Source: Corinectria fuckeliana | Taxonomy: Eukaryota; Ascomycota; Sordariomycetes; Hypocreales; Nectriaceae | Reading direction: 5' to 3' | Assembly: GCA_019137255.1 (NCBI GenBank) | Contig: WPDH01000028.1 | Location: forward strand, 124,001 to 188,000 | Length of the DNA stretch: 64,000 bases | Shown: piece after piece, positions 19,648-30,701 of the stretch | Numbering within the stretch: the stretch's first letter is position 1 | Layout: every line of letters starts with the position of its first letter | Notes under the pieces: generated by a model | What the model was told of the DNA's origin: nothing | What the model saw: the letters and a program-made list of their open reading frames with translations, nothing else | Database searches by the model: none | Made by a program: the position numbers and the translations under genes

Positions 19648-22327
19648 GGTCTCGACCGAGGGCGCCGTTTGGTGGGTGGTGGGTGTGGCTTGGAGGGAAT
19701 GTCGTCCACGGAGGGGATGCGATGGAGCGACGGGAGTGGGGGCAAGGCTGGAGAAATGACGGGAGAGGTCTTGCGGGCGATGTCGACGAGAAGAATCCAA
19801 TGGAGACAAGCCAAACGTCAACCAACACGACGGCTGCAAAAAGAGAAGGGAACAACGTCGAAGTTAAGTAGCACGACGCTGGGCTCGCATTGCACGGCAA
19901 AGGGGAGCCAAGTGCAGCGGAGGATGGCCTACGGCGCAGCGCAGTGGTCTGCCGGAGAGAGAGACTAGATGACCATGATCTGTCTCGGCGCCCATGTTCC
20001 CTTGCATCTCTACTCGGGCATGGCCTTCCGAAAGAGGCAATTGGCCGACGAGACAAGCCGGCGCTATTCCCCAGGTTTGCCCCGCGTGGAGTCCATCGGG
20101 AGCCACATCGCGCTTCTGGGGTATTAGTTGGGTAGGGCGGAACGAGCGCCTCTCAGGGCTCCTCCCCCGGTCGTGGGCTCACACCCTGGTTGCTTTAGTT
20201 CCGGGGTTCCTTGTCTCTTCTCCTCTTTCGCAAACTCGAGGTCCCTCGGCATCTTGTGACTGACAGGGCCACCCACACGAAGAAAAAGAAAAGGAAAGAC
20301 GAAGGAGAGAAGCCAACAGCTAGAAGTGGCCCCATCTTTCATTTCGAGCCCTGTCTTGTTGTGGTGTGGACGCTGGCGCCGCGGACAACAGTCGAGAACT
20401 CTGTCGATGCATCGCCTGTCCAACGGTTGAACCGGTCCCGAGGGTATTTTGCTTTCCACATTGAACCGATCCTTACCGGCAGCCAACCAATGCCGCGGGT
20501 AAACAAGAATAGCGTCTTGGATGCAACCACCCGCCGCTTTAAGCGCGACCCTTTCCGTTCGGGGCTGCGGTTGAAGCATTGATGAAGGTGGCAACCCAAC
20601 CCGCCATCCCGTCATCGTCATGTGTCACCGAGAAAGCCCGTCGTTCTTCACTGGAAGTTGGTGTGCCTCTGAATTGGGAAGCCGGCCGGGACAAAACCGG
20701 GACAAAACCGGGACAAAACCGGGACGATCAACGTCGGCTGTTACGGGGGGTTTGGTGTGTGAACGGGAGAAGGCCGAGGTGGCCGTCGAGTCGGAAGAAG
20801 GGGAACATCACATGTCAGGCACCAGAGAAGGGCTGGCTTACGGGTTGCATGCCCTGGGAGATGCGGCATCCCATTCCTTCCAAATGGCATGCATGGGATC
20901 GGACAGCTTACCTACGAGAGGAGCACTGTAAGCCAATCTGTCATGAATGATGCGGTAGCGGTAGCGGTAGGTGGCGGGATGAGATGGAGCGAAGAAAGGA
21001 GAAGCATGCAAGCAGGAAAACGACACACACACACACATTCATTGACACACCACTAGAGGGAAAAGCCAAGCCAGTAAGGTGCACCGTGAGAAAAGGGCTT
21101 TTTTCCCGTCTCGGTGAGGGGTCGGACGGTCGCCAACCAAACGCAGCGTCGAGGGAGCTAATCCTCGAAGGGATGGTTTACAACCTCTCGATGGCTTGTC
21201 AGCAATCTCTTGTTCAACCGCCCCTGCGTATTTTAAGGTTGGATGGATGGATGGGTGGATGGTGGCCAAACAAAAATCCCCCTAATGCAACTCGCTTCTC
21301 GCCAGTAAACGATGCCACAATGCGCCACTGGGAACGTGGATGTGCTCAAATGCGAGAGCCTCTTTCTACACGGGAGCCTCTCACGAACCAATGGAGAAAG
21401 CGAGACTTGTCTTTGCCGCTGCCAGTTTCCCGGTTCTTTTGTTTTCAGCTTTCTGTCTCACGCAGCGACGGGCTCTTGACCCGGGGAGGCGAAAAACAAA
21501 CCAAAAAAAGAATCAACCCCACACCCAGCCCGGCCTGGTAACCACCCCAAGCCAACTCAACCGTTCACAGATACGAGAAGGAAGAAGAGCAGAGGCAGAG
21601 AAAGCAAGAAGAAAAAAAAGAGTTGTGTCATGGTGGGTTGCTTGGATCCCGTCCCTGCAGAGAAGCACCACCCACTCAACTGCGCCAGCCGCCTTGCAAC
21701 AACGCGACGATCGTGGATCTCCGCCCAGGATGGGACGTCCTCCGACGAGGGGCAGCCTCCTAATGGTCAGTCCTGTCGATGACGGCGGGCCTCCCGTGCC
21801 GGTCTCTGTCACGAGGGTCCGGGAGTTGAGACGACGGAGCTGACAATGGGTGACATTGTTGGTAAACGCAATGTGCCGCAGGCCGGACAGCTGGGGCCGC
21901 ACTCGGCGAATCAAAACAAGTTTCACCTATTCTAACAGAACCAAAATTGGCTGTACTTTGTACATACATACTTACATGGCTACATCCAGGATGGCTCTCT
22001 CTCACTCACTCACTCACGGCATTGACGAAACCTTGTCTCAGCCTCAGCCTCATCCCTTCCCCTCCTTCTCTTAATTACTATCGACACCTCACGAAACGCC
22101 TCTCTCTCAGTTTTCTCAATTTTACCATGGGTTTTGGTCCCCAAAACCCCGGCCCCTTCGGCGCAGCAGACCCGGCTTGCATGGCGCCAACGCATCACCA
22201 TGTCCGAAAGCCACCGCCGTCGCGGGCGTCCGCTCGGCCAGGGGGTGGGGCGCCTCCGCCGTGAAGCCGAGGCTCCCTTTGGCATCTGATATTGATGTAC
22301 AACTGCCCCCCCCCCCGGTACCGTACT
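19648..22327. other. Long intergenic region, 2.7 kb, repeat-rich, no gene seen
   Basis: Upstream of the DUF3712-type gene and downstream of the lactate dehydrogenase. It holds an 11-bp tandem repeat (20688-20725), an (AC)n tract near 21027-21038, GGAT/ATGG repeats near 21239-21263 and CTCA repeats near 22000-22015. Open frames of up to about 185 codons exist, but they overlap on both strands, vary in composition and lack splice or start logic. The size suggests a long promoter or leader, or an undetected non-coding transcript. Confidence 0.5.
20688..20725. repeat. 11-bp tandem repeat, unit GGGACAAAACC, 3.5 copies
   Basis: Three perfect copies at 20688-20698, 20699-20709 and 20710-20720, then GGGAC. 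No mismatch is seen, so it is probably recent or length-variable. Confidence 0.95.
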
Positions 22328-24029
22328 TTACAGCTTGGATCTTGTCCACAGGCCTTTCCGGTCCAGCCCCGGATCGCCATCGTAGATGTCTCGCTCCACA
22401 CTACGAGCGTTTATCTGCCCACCAAAGTTAGTATAGATCGCCAAGGACAGTGGAGTATGGGGATAATGGGGGGAGGGACGGCCTTACCAATCTGGGGTTC
22501 AGCTCCGAGATGTTCTTGGCTCCCATCAGTCGCAGACAGGTCGCCGTCTCGCCCTCGAGGACTGTGGGTTTGCGTATTAGTAAACCAACTTCGCCGATCT
22601 TATCGTCCGGGTCCAAAACTCACTCTCTAGCACACGCTCGACACCGGCTTGGCCTCCGGCACCGAGACCGTAAAGCGCACCTCGTCCGATGCCGACGCCC
22701 GTGGCACCGAGGCAAAGAGCCTTGACGATGTCTGTACCCCGCCTGATGCCGCCGTCGACAAATATTTCGAGCCTGCTCAGCACCTCTGGGCAATACTTGC
22801 GGACCTCGAGCAGCGTGTGAATGGCGGGCGGCGCCGTGTCGAGCGCACGACCGCCGTGGTTGGACAGGATGACGGCCTTGACTTGGGGCGCATACTTGGC
22901 AGCCAGGTAAACGTCCTCGTGGGTCTGCAGGCCCTTTAACACGATGGGCAGGTCGGTGTGCTCGGCCAACCACGGCAGCGTCGTCTTCCACGTCAGGTCG
23001 GCGGCGGTGCCGAAGAAGAGCTGCTGCCCCACGCCGCCCTTGGCCGGCGTGGCATCGCCGCTGGCCGGGCTCGTGTCGGAGAAGTCAAAGTTGGCCTTCT
23101 CGTCGAGCTCGCGCTTCCCTGGAACGGGGGCGTCGAGGGTCAGGGTGACGAACTTGAAGTGGTCGCGCATGGCGTTGATGCGCTTGAGCATGGCCTCGCT
23201 CTTGTCGCGCTGGTTCTGGACGTAGAGCTGCCAGCCAAAGACCTGGCCGGGGGCGGCCCCGTCGACGATCTGCTCGGGGGTCATGGAGGCGTTGTTGGAG
23301 ACGATCTGCATGGCGCCGAAGCGGGCGCAGGCCTTGGCGATGCCGCGCTCGCCGTCGGGATGGGCTAGACGGGCCATGGCAGCCGGAGCGACGAAGATGG
23401 GGAGGCCGACCCGGTGGCCGAGGAAACTGGTGGAGAGGTCGCAGGCGGTGCAGTCGACAAAGACGCGGGGCCGGAGGAGGATCTTCTGGTAGACGAGGCT
23501 GTTGAAGGTCTTTGACTTCAGGTCGTCGCTAGCGGAGAAGTAGTAGGCCCAGGCCTTGCCGGAGATGCGCTTGGTGGCCTCGGCCTCGATCTCGTCAAGG
23601 TTCATGAGGGAGCCCAGCGGAGGCGGCGCATCCGAGGCCTTCTTGCCGGCGTCCTGTGCGCTGGCGGCTTCGGACGGGGCGAGCGAGTCCTCGTCGACGG
23701 TGCCGAGGAAGGCCTCCGGCTTGAGGTTCTCCTCGAGGGTGCCGGGCGGGTGGACGGGGTCGTACTCCTCGGTGGCATCCTTGCCGGCGAGCTTGAGGAT
23801 GATCTTCTTGCCGCCGGGGTGCTCGGGGAGGAAATCCGTGACATCGTAGACCTTGCCGTAGAGGACGACCCAGCAGCTGTCTGCGGTGCTGTGCTTCGCC
23901 ACTGCAGAGTGAGGCCGGTAGATGTGAGTGAGCGTGGACGGGGAGAAGTGGGATGTGGTGTGCCACGGATAAGAAGTTGGTTGGGGAAGACGTACCTTCG
24001 GCGGCATCAAAGACTTTGGTCATGGCCAT
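22328..24029 (-). CDS. CYB2: Cytochrome b2-type L-lactate dehydrogenase (FMN, heme b5 domain)
   Basis: Four exons, complement(22328..22414, 22488..22561, 22624..23901, 23996..24029), give 490 residues. The enzyme oxidises L-lactate or a related 2-hydroxyacid to the 2-oxoacid, passing electrons from FMN through heme to cytochrome c. The cytochrome b5 domain (about 10-90) has [11 protein letters not shown]; His39 and His62 are the likely heme ligands. The FMN barrel follows, with [19 protein letters not shown], the catalytic [12 protein letters not shown] and the phosphate-binding [18 protein letters not shown]. The last two small exons are supported by [19 protein letters not shown] and SVERDIYDG. 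The ATG gives only about 14 residues before the heme domain, with no visible presequence or intermembrane-space sorting signal, unlike yeast Cyb2. Substrate and location are therefore uncertain. Confidence 0.88.
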
Positions 24030-24943
24030 GGGGTTTGGGAGCCGAAGAGAGCTGGAGTAATTGGAGCTCAGATCCGAGAGGTCGGGAGAACGAAAGCCCG
24101 TCTCTCTATCTCGTGGCGATTGCGGGTGGTTGTGTTGTGTTGAGTTGAGCAAGAATTAATTGGGTACAGTGGAGGACATCTTATGAGACTCGGCGGCCAT
24201 TGACCCGTTTGCGTTGGGGGGTGATGATGTAGCTGCGGCTTGGAGCTTTGGGGGTGGGATGGATAATGGAAGGATTATGGATGGATAGCCGGGACTAGGG
24301 GGTATTACTAGTGCGGCTCTCTGTCCGTCTATGTATCTGCACGTCTCGCAGACTCTTGTCTCTTGCGGTTCTACGTACCTAACTTTTTTATATAACCAGG
24401 TTTCTATCGTCGAGTCCAGAGATGACTGCTAAAGTGACGGTGACCGTTCCAGCTTGCCGATTTGCCCGGCCGGTAATTGGGTCATCTAATCCAAGTAGCC
24501 ACTGTAAGTAGTTGACCGCTGTAGAACAATAATCATGGGCCGCTGGACCACTGTAAAACTGGCCATTTAGCGGCCGCCCCCCGTTTCCATCATCGGACTG
24601 GACGCCGAACGCGCCGGCGACCTCGTCCGAAACCACTGTTGAACCAACGACCCCGGATTTCCTATACTCGGCCCGCCATATTCCTTCTCCGACCTCCGAC
24701 CGCTAGGGACCATTTCGCCGCGCCACACCGCTGCACGAGCCACCGCCCGCACTAATTAGCCACCGACCCGTCAGCGTCATCGTTCTCGTGCTGTAGGAAA
24801 CCGACGTCGAAATTCACGACATTTTTACCGCCTGCACTTCCTTCCACGCCTCTTTCCATGCTCTGCCAACCCTCGAAAGCTGCGCCTTCTCTGCCGTCAC
24901 AGTTCTAAAGCCAATCACCGCCGCCGCCCTCCCTAATCCAGCC
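24030..24943. promoter_or_regulatory. Divergent upstream region, CYB2-type / JAC1
   Basis: 914 bp between divergent starts. The CYB2-proximal part is AT-richer and the JAC1-proximal 250 bp are CCGCC-rich. No conserved site could be assigned with confidence, and no gene was seen. Confidence 0.5.
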
Positions 24944-25771
24944 ATGCGACCCTCCGTCGCCTCCGTCGCCGCCGCCCGTGACGTCTCTCGGCTTTGTGTC
25001 CGATGTCGTCTCCGAGTTCGCCGAGCTTCATCCCTCGCCGCCCTGCCTCCCACGACTGCGCGCTCATCCGCCGTCGCGACTCCCACCAGCGCCGTCCGAA
25101 GTTTCCTCTCCTCGTCGCCATCGCCGTCGCCGTCGCCGGCCTTCATCCAGGTCCGCCGCGCCTCCGGCACCTCCGCGCCCTCCGAGACCACCACCACCAC
25201 CACCACCTCCGCCTCCGCGTCACCGCCGCCGCCGCCTCAGACTCACTATGACCTCTTCCCCGAGACGCTCCCCGACGGCCCGCCGCCCGCGGGCCACTTC
25301 CCTATCGACACGCGCGCCCTCCGCCGCGAGTTCCTCCGCCTGCAGGCCCGCGCGCACCCGGACATGCACCCGGCCGAGAACAAGGCGCGCGCCGAGGCGA
25401 CGTCGGCCCGCATCAACGACGCCTACAGGACCCTGAGCAACCCGCTCGCCCGCGCGCAGTACCTGCTCGCCCTGCACGGCGTCGACGTGGCCAACGACGA
25501 GACCCTCAAGACCGAGGAGCCCGAGCTGCTGGTCAAGGTCCTCGAGGCCCACGAGGAGATGGAGGACGCCGAGTCCGAGGCCGACCTCCGCGCCCTCGCC
25601 GAGGACAACGACGGGCGCATCGCCGCCAGCGAGATGGCCCTCGAGCGTGCCTTCAAGCACGACGACGTCGACGCCGCCAAGCACGAGGCCGTCCGCCTGC
25701 GCTACTGGGTCAACATCAAGGAGGGCCTCGACAACTGGGAGAGGGGCAAAGAAGTGGTGCTGGAGCACTAG
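24944..25771 (+). CDS. JAC1: Mitochondrial J-type co-chaperone Jac1/HscB
   Basis: Single exon, 275 residues. Jac1 delivers the Isu scaffold with its Fe-S cluster to the mitochondrial Hsp70 for cluster transfer. Residues 1-75 form a basic Arg/Ser/Ala presequence. A low-complexity Thr/Ser/Pro linker (about 80-98, a CAC/ACC codon repeat) follows. The J domain begins at HYDLFPETLP (about 101) and includes the Hsp70-stimulating HPD at 138-140. Helix III is ARINDAYRTLSNPLARAQYL, a family hallmark. The C-terminal Isu-binding helical domain runs from ETLKTEEPELL to the end. The ATG at 24944 is the first in frame and gives the full presequence. It has very high GC at third positions, with no frameshift seen. 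Confidence 0.93.
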   Translation: MRPSVASVAAARDVSRLCVRCRLRVRRASSLAALPPTTARSSAVATPTSAVRSFLSSSPSPSPSPAFIQVRRASGTSAPSETTTTTTTSASASPPPPPQTHYDLFPETLPDGPPPAGHFPIDTRALRREFLRLQARAHPDMHPAENKARAEATSARINDAYRTLSNPLARAQYLLALHGVDVANDETLKTEEPELLVKVLEAHEEMEDAESEADLRALAEDNDGRIAASEMALERAFKHDDVDAAKHEAVRLRYWVNIKEGLDNWERGKEVVLEH

Positions 25772-26540
25772 GTCGAAATCCGCAGCAGTCCGAGGCCCGA
25801 AGCTCCGGCGCGGCCGCATGTCGAAAAACCTCCGTTGCCGGATTTGCGACCGGGTCGGGGGGGGGGGTGGGGGGGTTTGGGGATTCATGCTATGAAAGTC
25901 GGCACCGTGTCCGGGAAGGAGGGGGTGCGGGGCTATGGCTATTATCTGCACTTCGCGGCTTGATGTGCGGCGCTGGCATCGCACGATTATTTCGTCATCC
26001 TGCGCAGAAACGGCCTGACTTGGCTACGCTACCAGCGTCGGGGTTGGGGTTTGTATCATATGTGATTATATATCCGTGCTACAACGGGGGGTATGCGGCA
26101 TGGCACGAGACTGAACCAGAGGATAAATATTTCCCCCTCAGGGACACTAGAGTTCCGGTTACGAACAAGTAGACTATTCCATACACAGTAGATTAGTGTA
26201 ATATTCAGAGCCATGACACCAAGTTCATGGGCCCACCATGTGAGTGTGTGTCGTTCGTGGCCAACATATATTCGCGAAAACAGGTGCGAGAACAAGAGTC
26301 TCTAGCTTAGATACCCAGCAGTTAAGTGTCCATTGTGGTAAATGACATCCAACTCCCAGTCGGAACGTATTAGCGTCTCATCATGATTTCCTGCCTATTT
26401 TATCCAAAAGCGTCGGGGTCGCTCATCGCCGACCCTAAACCGTACAACCCTCTTCCTCTTGAAACATGGACAGACATGAATGTAGATCCATCTCACCATC
26501 CGCTGAAACGTATTCACGATAACAACTTTGCTTGCTGTTT
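25772..26540. other. Convergent 3' flanks, no gene seen
   Basis: 769 bp between the JAC1 stop and the PalF stop. It includes a G-run around 25858-25877 (interrupted by one T) and an AT-rich 3' flank. No gene was seen. Confidence 0.6.
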
Positions 26541-29149
26541 TTATCGTTGGTAGGCCGGCAATTGTTCTCCATCGCCACGACTGCCACTCCCAGACGGGCC
26601 AGCCACGGGGCCAATGCCTGGGAAGTCATCCATATCGTCTAGTACCGGCGCACTTGGCGCACTTGGGTCCATCTCGGGAGCCCTCTCGGGAGCCGTCTCC
26701 CTCGTCGAGGGGCCACTGTTCCTCTGGTCGACATCATCCGGGAACACAGGCGGCGCGCTGGCCTCGTTCATGAGCCGTCGGCGCTCCAGTTCTTGCTTAT
26801 CCTCCAAGCTATCAGCTGAAGGCGCCGTTGCGGCTGTGACTTCGTCCTGCAAAGGTGCCGTCGGAGCATCGCCACCGTCGTTCAGTGACAGTGTTACCTC
26901 GACAGGAGGGGTTCGGGGCGTGTCTTCCGCGTCGTAAATGTTGTCGTCGTCGTTGCTATTAGATGGCCCGGCCGCCGCCGCTGGAGGCGCACTTGGCAAC
27001 AGTCTTGTCTCGGCCTGGCGTATCCGGTCCTTCTCGGAGAGCTCATCCTGCTCTGGAATCTGAGGCGGAGGAACGTACGCGGGAATTGCTGGTGGAGAGA
27101 AGCCATTGGCAGTCTGGAAATCTCCTTGGAGCAGTGGCAAAGGCTGTTGCGAGATTTGTGATGGCGTTAGGGGTGAATATGGCTGCGGCTGACGGTTCCC
27201 GCTCATCTGAGACGGGAAGTAACCAGCCGGAGAGAACTGGCCGTTGCTGTGGTATTCGTAGGGCATCTCCTCCACGTATCCCAGGTCCGTTCGGCTATGA
27301 TCCTCGTCGTCACTCTCGGGCATAGTCATCCTCTTTGACGATGGTGATGCCCGTGACCTCTTCCGGCCCCGTGACGAGTCGCTTGTGCCCACCAACGTTT
27401 CCATCGACACCGATATGACGCCCTTCTCGCGCCGCAGCTGTGACGTGTCGGCAATATTGTTTCCCCTCCTCGGTCCGTATACAAACGGGCTCGGCTCCGA
27501 CGTCCCATGGCCAAAGGATCCGAACCGAGATGAGGGACCCCCTTGCAACTGGTTCGCTAATCTCCCACCGAGATCGACAACGACCTCGACCAGGTACTTG
27601 AAGCTGATCATCTCCCCTGGAACGCCCTTGATCGTCGGGAAAGAGTCGTCCGGGAGTTTGACTGAGACCGTGACACATGTCTGTAACGTAGTAGGGTCTA
27701 TGATCAGGGGAGCTGTGTTCTGGTCGAGATCCTTGCGAAACATGCTTGTGGAGCCCGAGGACGAGAGGGACAGTCCGCCTAGGCCGGTCCGAGATCGTGG
27801 ATATACGTCCTCCCTTTCGACTCTTCTCATGTCCTCCTCCGTCATTTCGTCGTTGAACAAGGACGCCGAGGGCGAGCTGTCGATCTTCCCCTGCCGGTAT
27901 AACGTCACGATGATGCCCGACATGCTCTTGACTCGCTTGATGTGCTGAACGGAAACCCGCACCGTGACGGCATCGCCTGGTAAACAACCCCCCCTCAGAA
28001 GCTCGATCGTTGCTGTAATGGTTTTCTTGTCCACCGCTTGCTGCTTCGCCGATGCCGTCAGTGTCCCGACCTGAGACAGGGCGAGCTCGGTGCGGCTGAC
28101 GCCGGTGCTGGCGCTCTCCCCGCTGATTTCGCTTCGCACGTCGCTCTGTATTGGGCTTCGTGCGTCGGCCGTGTGGTCTGGAGAACCGTCGGAGCCGCCG
28201 GGTGCGGTGGAATCGACGGCATCTAGCTCGGGAGGGATCTCGGCCACCTCGGTCGGAGACATGGGCGTCTTTTCAAATATCATTGACTTCTTCCTCCGCG
28301 TACGCCTTGATATGGGTTCTAGAAAGATGGTTCGTGGTCGGGGAGCCGGCAGCAATCCTATGTCCACATTCTCCACCAGCATCACCTTCCTATCGCACGA
28401 AGACGTCGGCGTGATTGACGTCGGCCTTGTCAGAGTCGCCGTGATATTGTAAGAAACTGTCCCCCGTTCGAACTGCGCCGTCGTCAGCCATTGGCCCTCC
28501 ACCTATAGCCAGCTCAGTCAAGACCTACATCAACGCTGCTCGGCAGCCCCTTGTCCGGAAACACCAGCTCAAAGCCAAACTCGTACTTTCCTGGCTCCAA
28601 CCTCCCCTCGCCGCTCAGCACCTGTTCATCCTGAAAGAGACTGGCCAAGCCGTTGCCATGATATCGCGGCCGCACGGAGCCGCCGCCCTGGGGGAGCAGG
28701 GTCGCGCCTTGGGTTTTGGCGATGGAGGTTGGGTCCTTGAGGACGCGCACGTAACCGTGTAGCGACACGACTAGGTGAGTGATGCGGACGGGCTTTACTA
28801 CGACCAGGACAACCGCGCCACGGACGTGTTCGCCGGCGCCGTATCGACGATGCGGCTCCTCAGCCCGGATGTGAAAGTCGGTGACATTGCGCTTGCGGCT
28901 GCGTAGGGGGAGCGAGAGGGGCCGGCTGAGACGCGACAGAAAGCTTGTGCGTGATGATGAGATCGTCGACGGTGCCGGGGAGGAGGATTGCGCGGGGGAC
29001 GTCGGGGGTTCGACGTGGTCGGCGGGGGAGGAGGATTCGGCGGCGATGGCACTAACAGCAGCAGTCGAGGAGCTGGAATTGACGTTATTGGCGAGCGACG
29101 GAGAGGATCTCGACCGGCGGCCCATTCCCAGATGCGGAGCCAAAGGCAT
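26541..29149 (-). CDS. palF: Alpha-arrestin of the ambient-pH pathway, PalF/RIM8
   Basis: Two exons, complement(26541..28472, 28529..29149), give 850 residues. PalF/Rim8 binds the pH sensor PalH at the plasma membrane and recruits ESCRT factors, leading to PacC/Rim101 processing. The arrestin N-domain begins near VTDFHIRAEEPHRRYGAGEH and includes YEFGFELVFPDKGLPSSVD; FERGTVSYNITATLTRP follows across the splice. The 56-nt intron has a GTAGGT donor, GCTGAC branch point and GCAG acceptor, and skips an otherwise in-frame stop. The C-domain contains MSGIIVTLYRQGKIDS and KGVISVSMETLVGTSDSSRG, typical of Rim8. The long tail is disordered, Pro/Ser-rich, and ends LPAYQR, possibly a PY-like docking site. 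The ATG at 29149 is the first true ATG in frame; upstream sequence is a Ser/Ala repeat with no ATG. Confidence 0.87.
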
Positions 29150-30701
29150 GAGGGTCGGGGTCGAGGTCGTGGTCGACAACGCGGTCAACAACGCAGACGT
29201 AAGATCCTGGGATGTGTAACGTGGGTTGCGGGTCGGGGATCGTGGATCGTGGATCGTGGATCGAAGGCCTAACCTTTGGGCCTCGACGGAGTGGATGAGG
29301 AGGACGAGCGGCGCGTCTCGACGACGTTGGGCTCGCGTTTTATCGTTGGTGGAGGCGTGGACGAAGAGAAGAAAGAAGCGAGTAGGCCGTGAGAGGGAAG
29401 GGACTTGGGTGGAGAGGGGAGTGGAAAAACGAAGGTGGACGAGGAGGAAGCGAAGGAGAGGAAGAGACGTCGATTGAGGTTGATGCGCGGAGGTTGAGGC
29501 TGAGGCGGAGCTGGAGATGGAGGCGGAGGCGGAGGCGGAGGCGGAGGCGGGAGTGGAGGACCGTCCGCCGAACAAAGACGAGTACTCGGACAGCGATGGA
29601 GGGGGCGAGGGTAGAGCCCAGCGGCGGGAGTCCGTGTGCGCACTAGGTACGCCTGTACGACGTACGGAGTAGTCTATCCCAGGATATCCATTAGCCAGTA
29701 CAGTGGCTGTAGCGCTGTGAACAGCCCAGCACTGTAAATAGTGCCTGGAACCGCATTTGCGGTGGTGGCCAGGGGGGGAGGGTAGCCCTTACTATAAGCT
29801 GTGGAAGCTCAGTGGAGGGTTATTGTTATTACCAGCTACTTCGTAATTACTGTGCGGATAGCAGGACCCGGGCCGCCGGGCCACGTTCCTCGTCATGTCG
29901 ATCTCTCTCCGCCCTCACATTCTGACATCTTCTCTCCTTCTGCGTGGGTTGCCTCTCCACTTGTGTGGCTGTTAATCTACACGTTGGGGCTGGTTGTGTG
30001 TTGCTAACCCGGCCTTTGCATATGCCAAGGCCTCGCAAGTTACCGCTTGCGCCAAGAAAAGCTTGGTTGTTGGTTCGCTAAGCTTGTCTCGCTTTCCGGG
30101 ACGGCATCCCGGACCCTTAATTACTACATATTAGATAGATAGTACCTTACCTAGGAGGATTCTTTTTTAGCGCCTCGGGCACTACGCAGAGTACCTACAC
30201 TACGAAGTACGAATCCAGTTGATTCGGACCGGGCGCTGAGCTGGACGGTGGACCTAATATGGATGGCTCGCAAGACTCAACAAAACCACATACTCCGTAG
30301 TAAGTCGAGGGTTGTACGCCATTGGCAGTTGTGCTCAATTTACTCTCAGTCATGCTAGCCAGCATCTCAACGTCTCGATGCCGATTAAAACAACCTTGGA
30401 CTTTTCAGTCTTCTCTCCTTTTTTCTGTACTCTTATTTTTGTTCTATCTATCATCTTCTGACGCTTCTCCTCGAAACATCGGCGTTTACTACTATTACAG
30501 GAGGTATCATCATCGCCAGGGATTCCCGCCCCGACCATATGCAGTGTAAACCCAACGCGATGCAAGACTGGACAAAACCAAATCAAACCGAGCCACCAAG
30601 CCAAAACAAATCCGACGCCCCAAACCATGATCTTGTGTATCTTTGTGCATCACACCCTTAAACACCATACAATGCGAAATGCAAAATTCAAAACTCGCCC
30701 T
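29150..30701. other. Intergenic, 1.55 kb, no gene seen
   Basis: PalF upstream region and CDC6 3' flank. A GGAGGC tandem array lies at about 29515-29553. The 9-mer TACGGAGTA occurs at 29663-29671 and, reversed, at 30291-30299. A TA-rich stretch with TAGATAGATAG lies near 30131. The frames here are repeat-driven. Confidence 0.55.

Noticed and set aside
21340..21843. Frames of 165-185 codons in the 19.6-22.3 kb gap
   Set aside because: They overlap on both strands, cross simple repeats and lack recognisable domains.
28498..28528. 26-nt intron in palF (GTAGGT to CTATAG)
   Set aside because: Too short for splicing; a 56-nt intron ending at GCAG gives the expected family sequence SSVD-FERGT and has a good branch point.
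29515..29553. GGAGGC repeat upstream of palF as an N-terminal Ser/Ala extension
   Set aside because: The frame is open upstream of 29149 but has no ATG; the repeat is more likely leader or promoter sequence.
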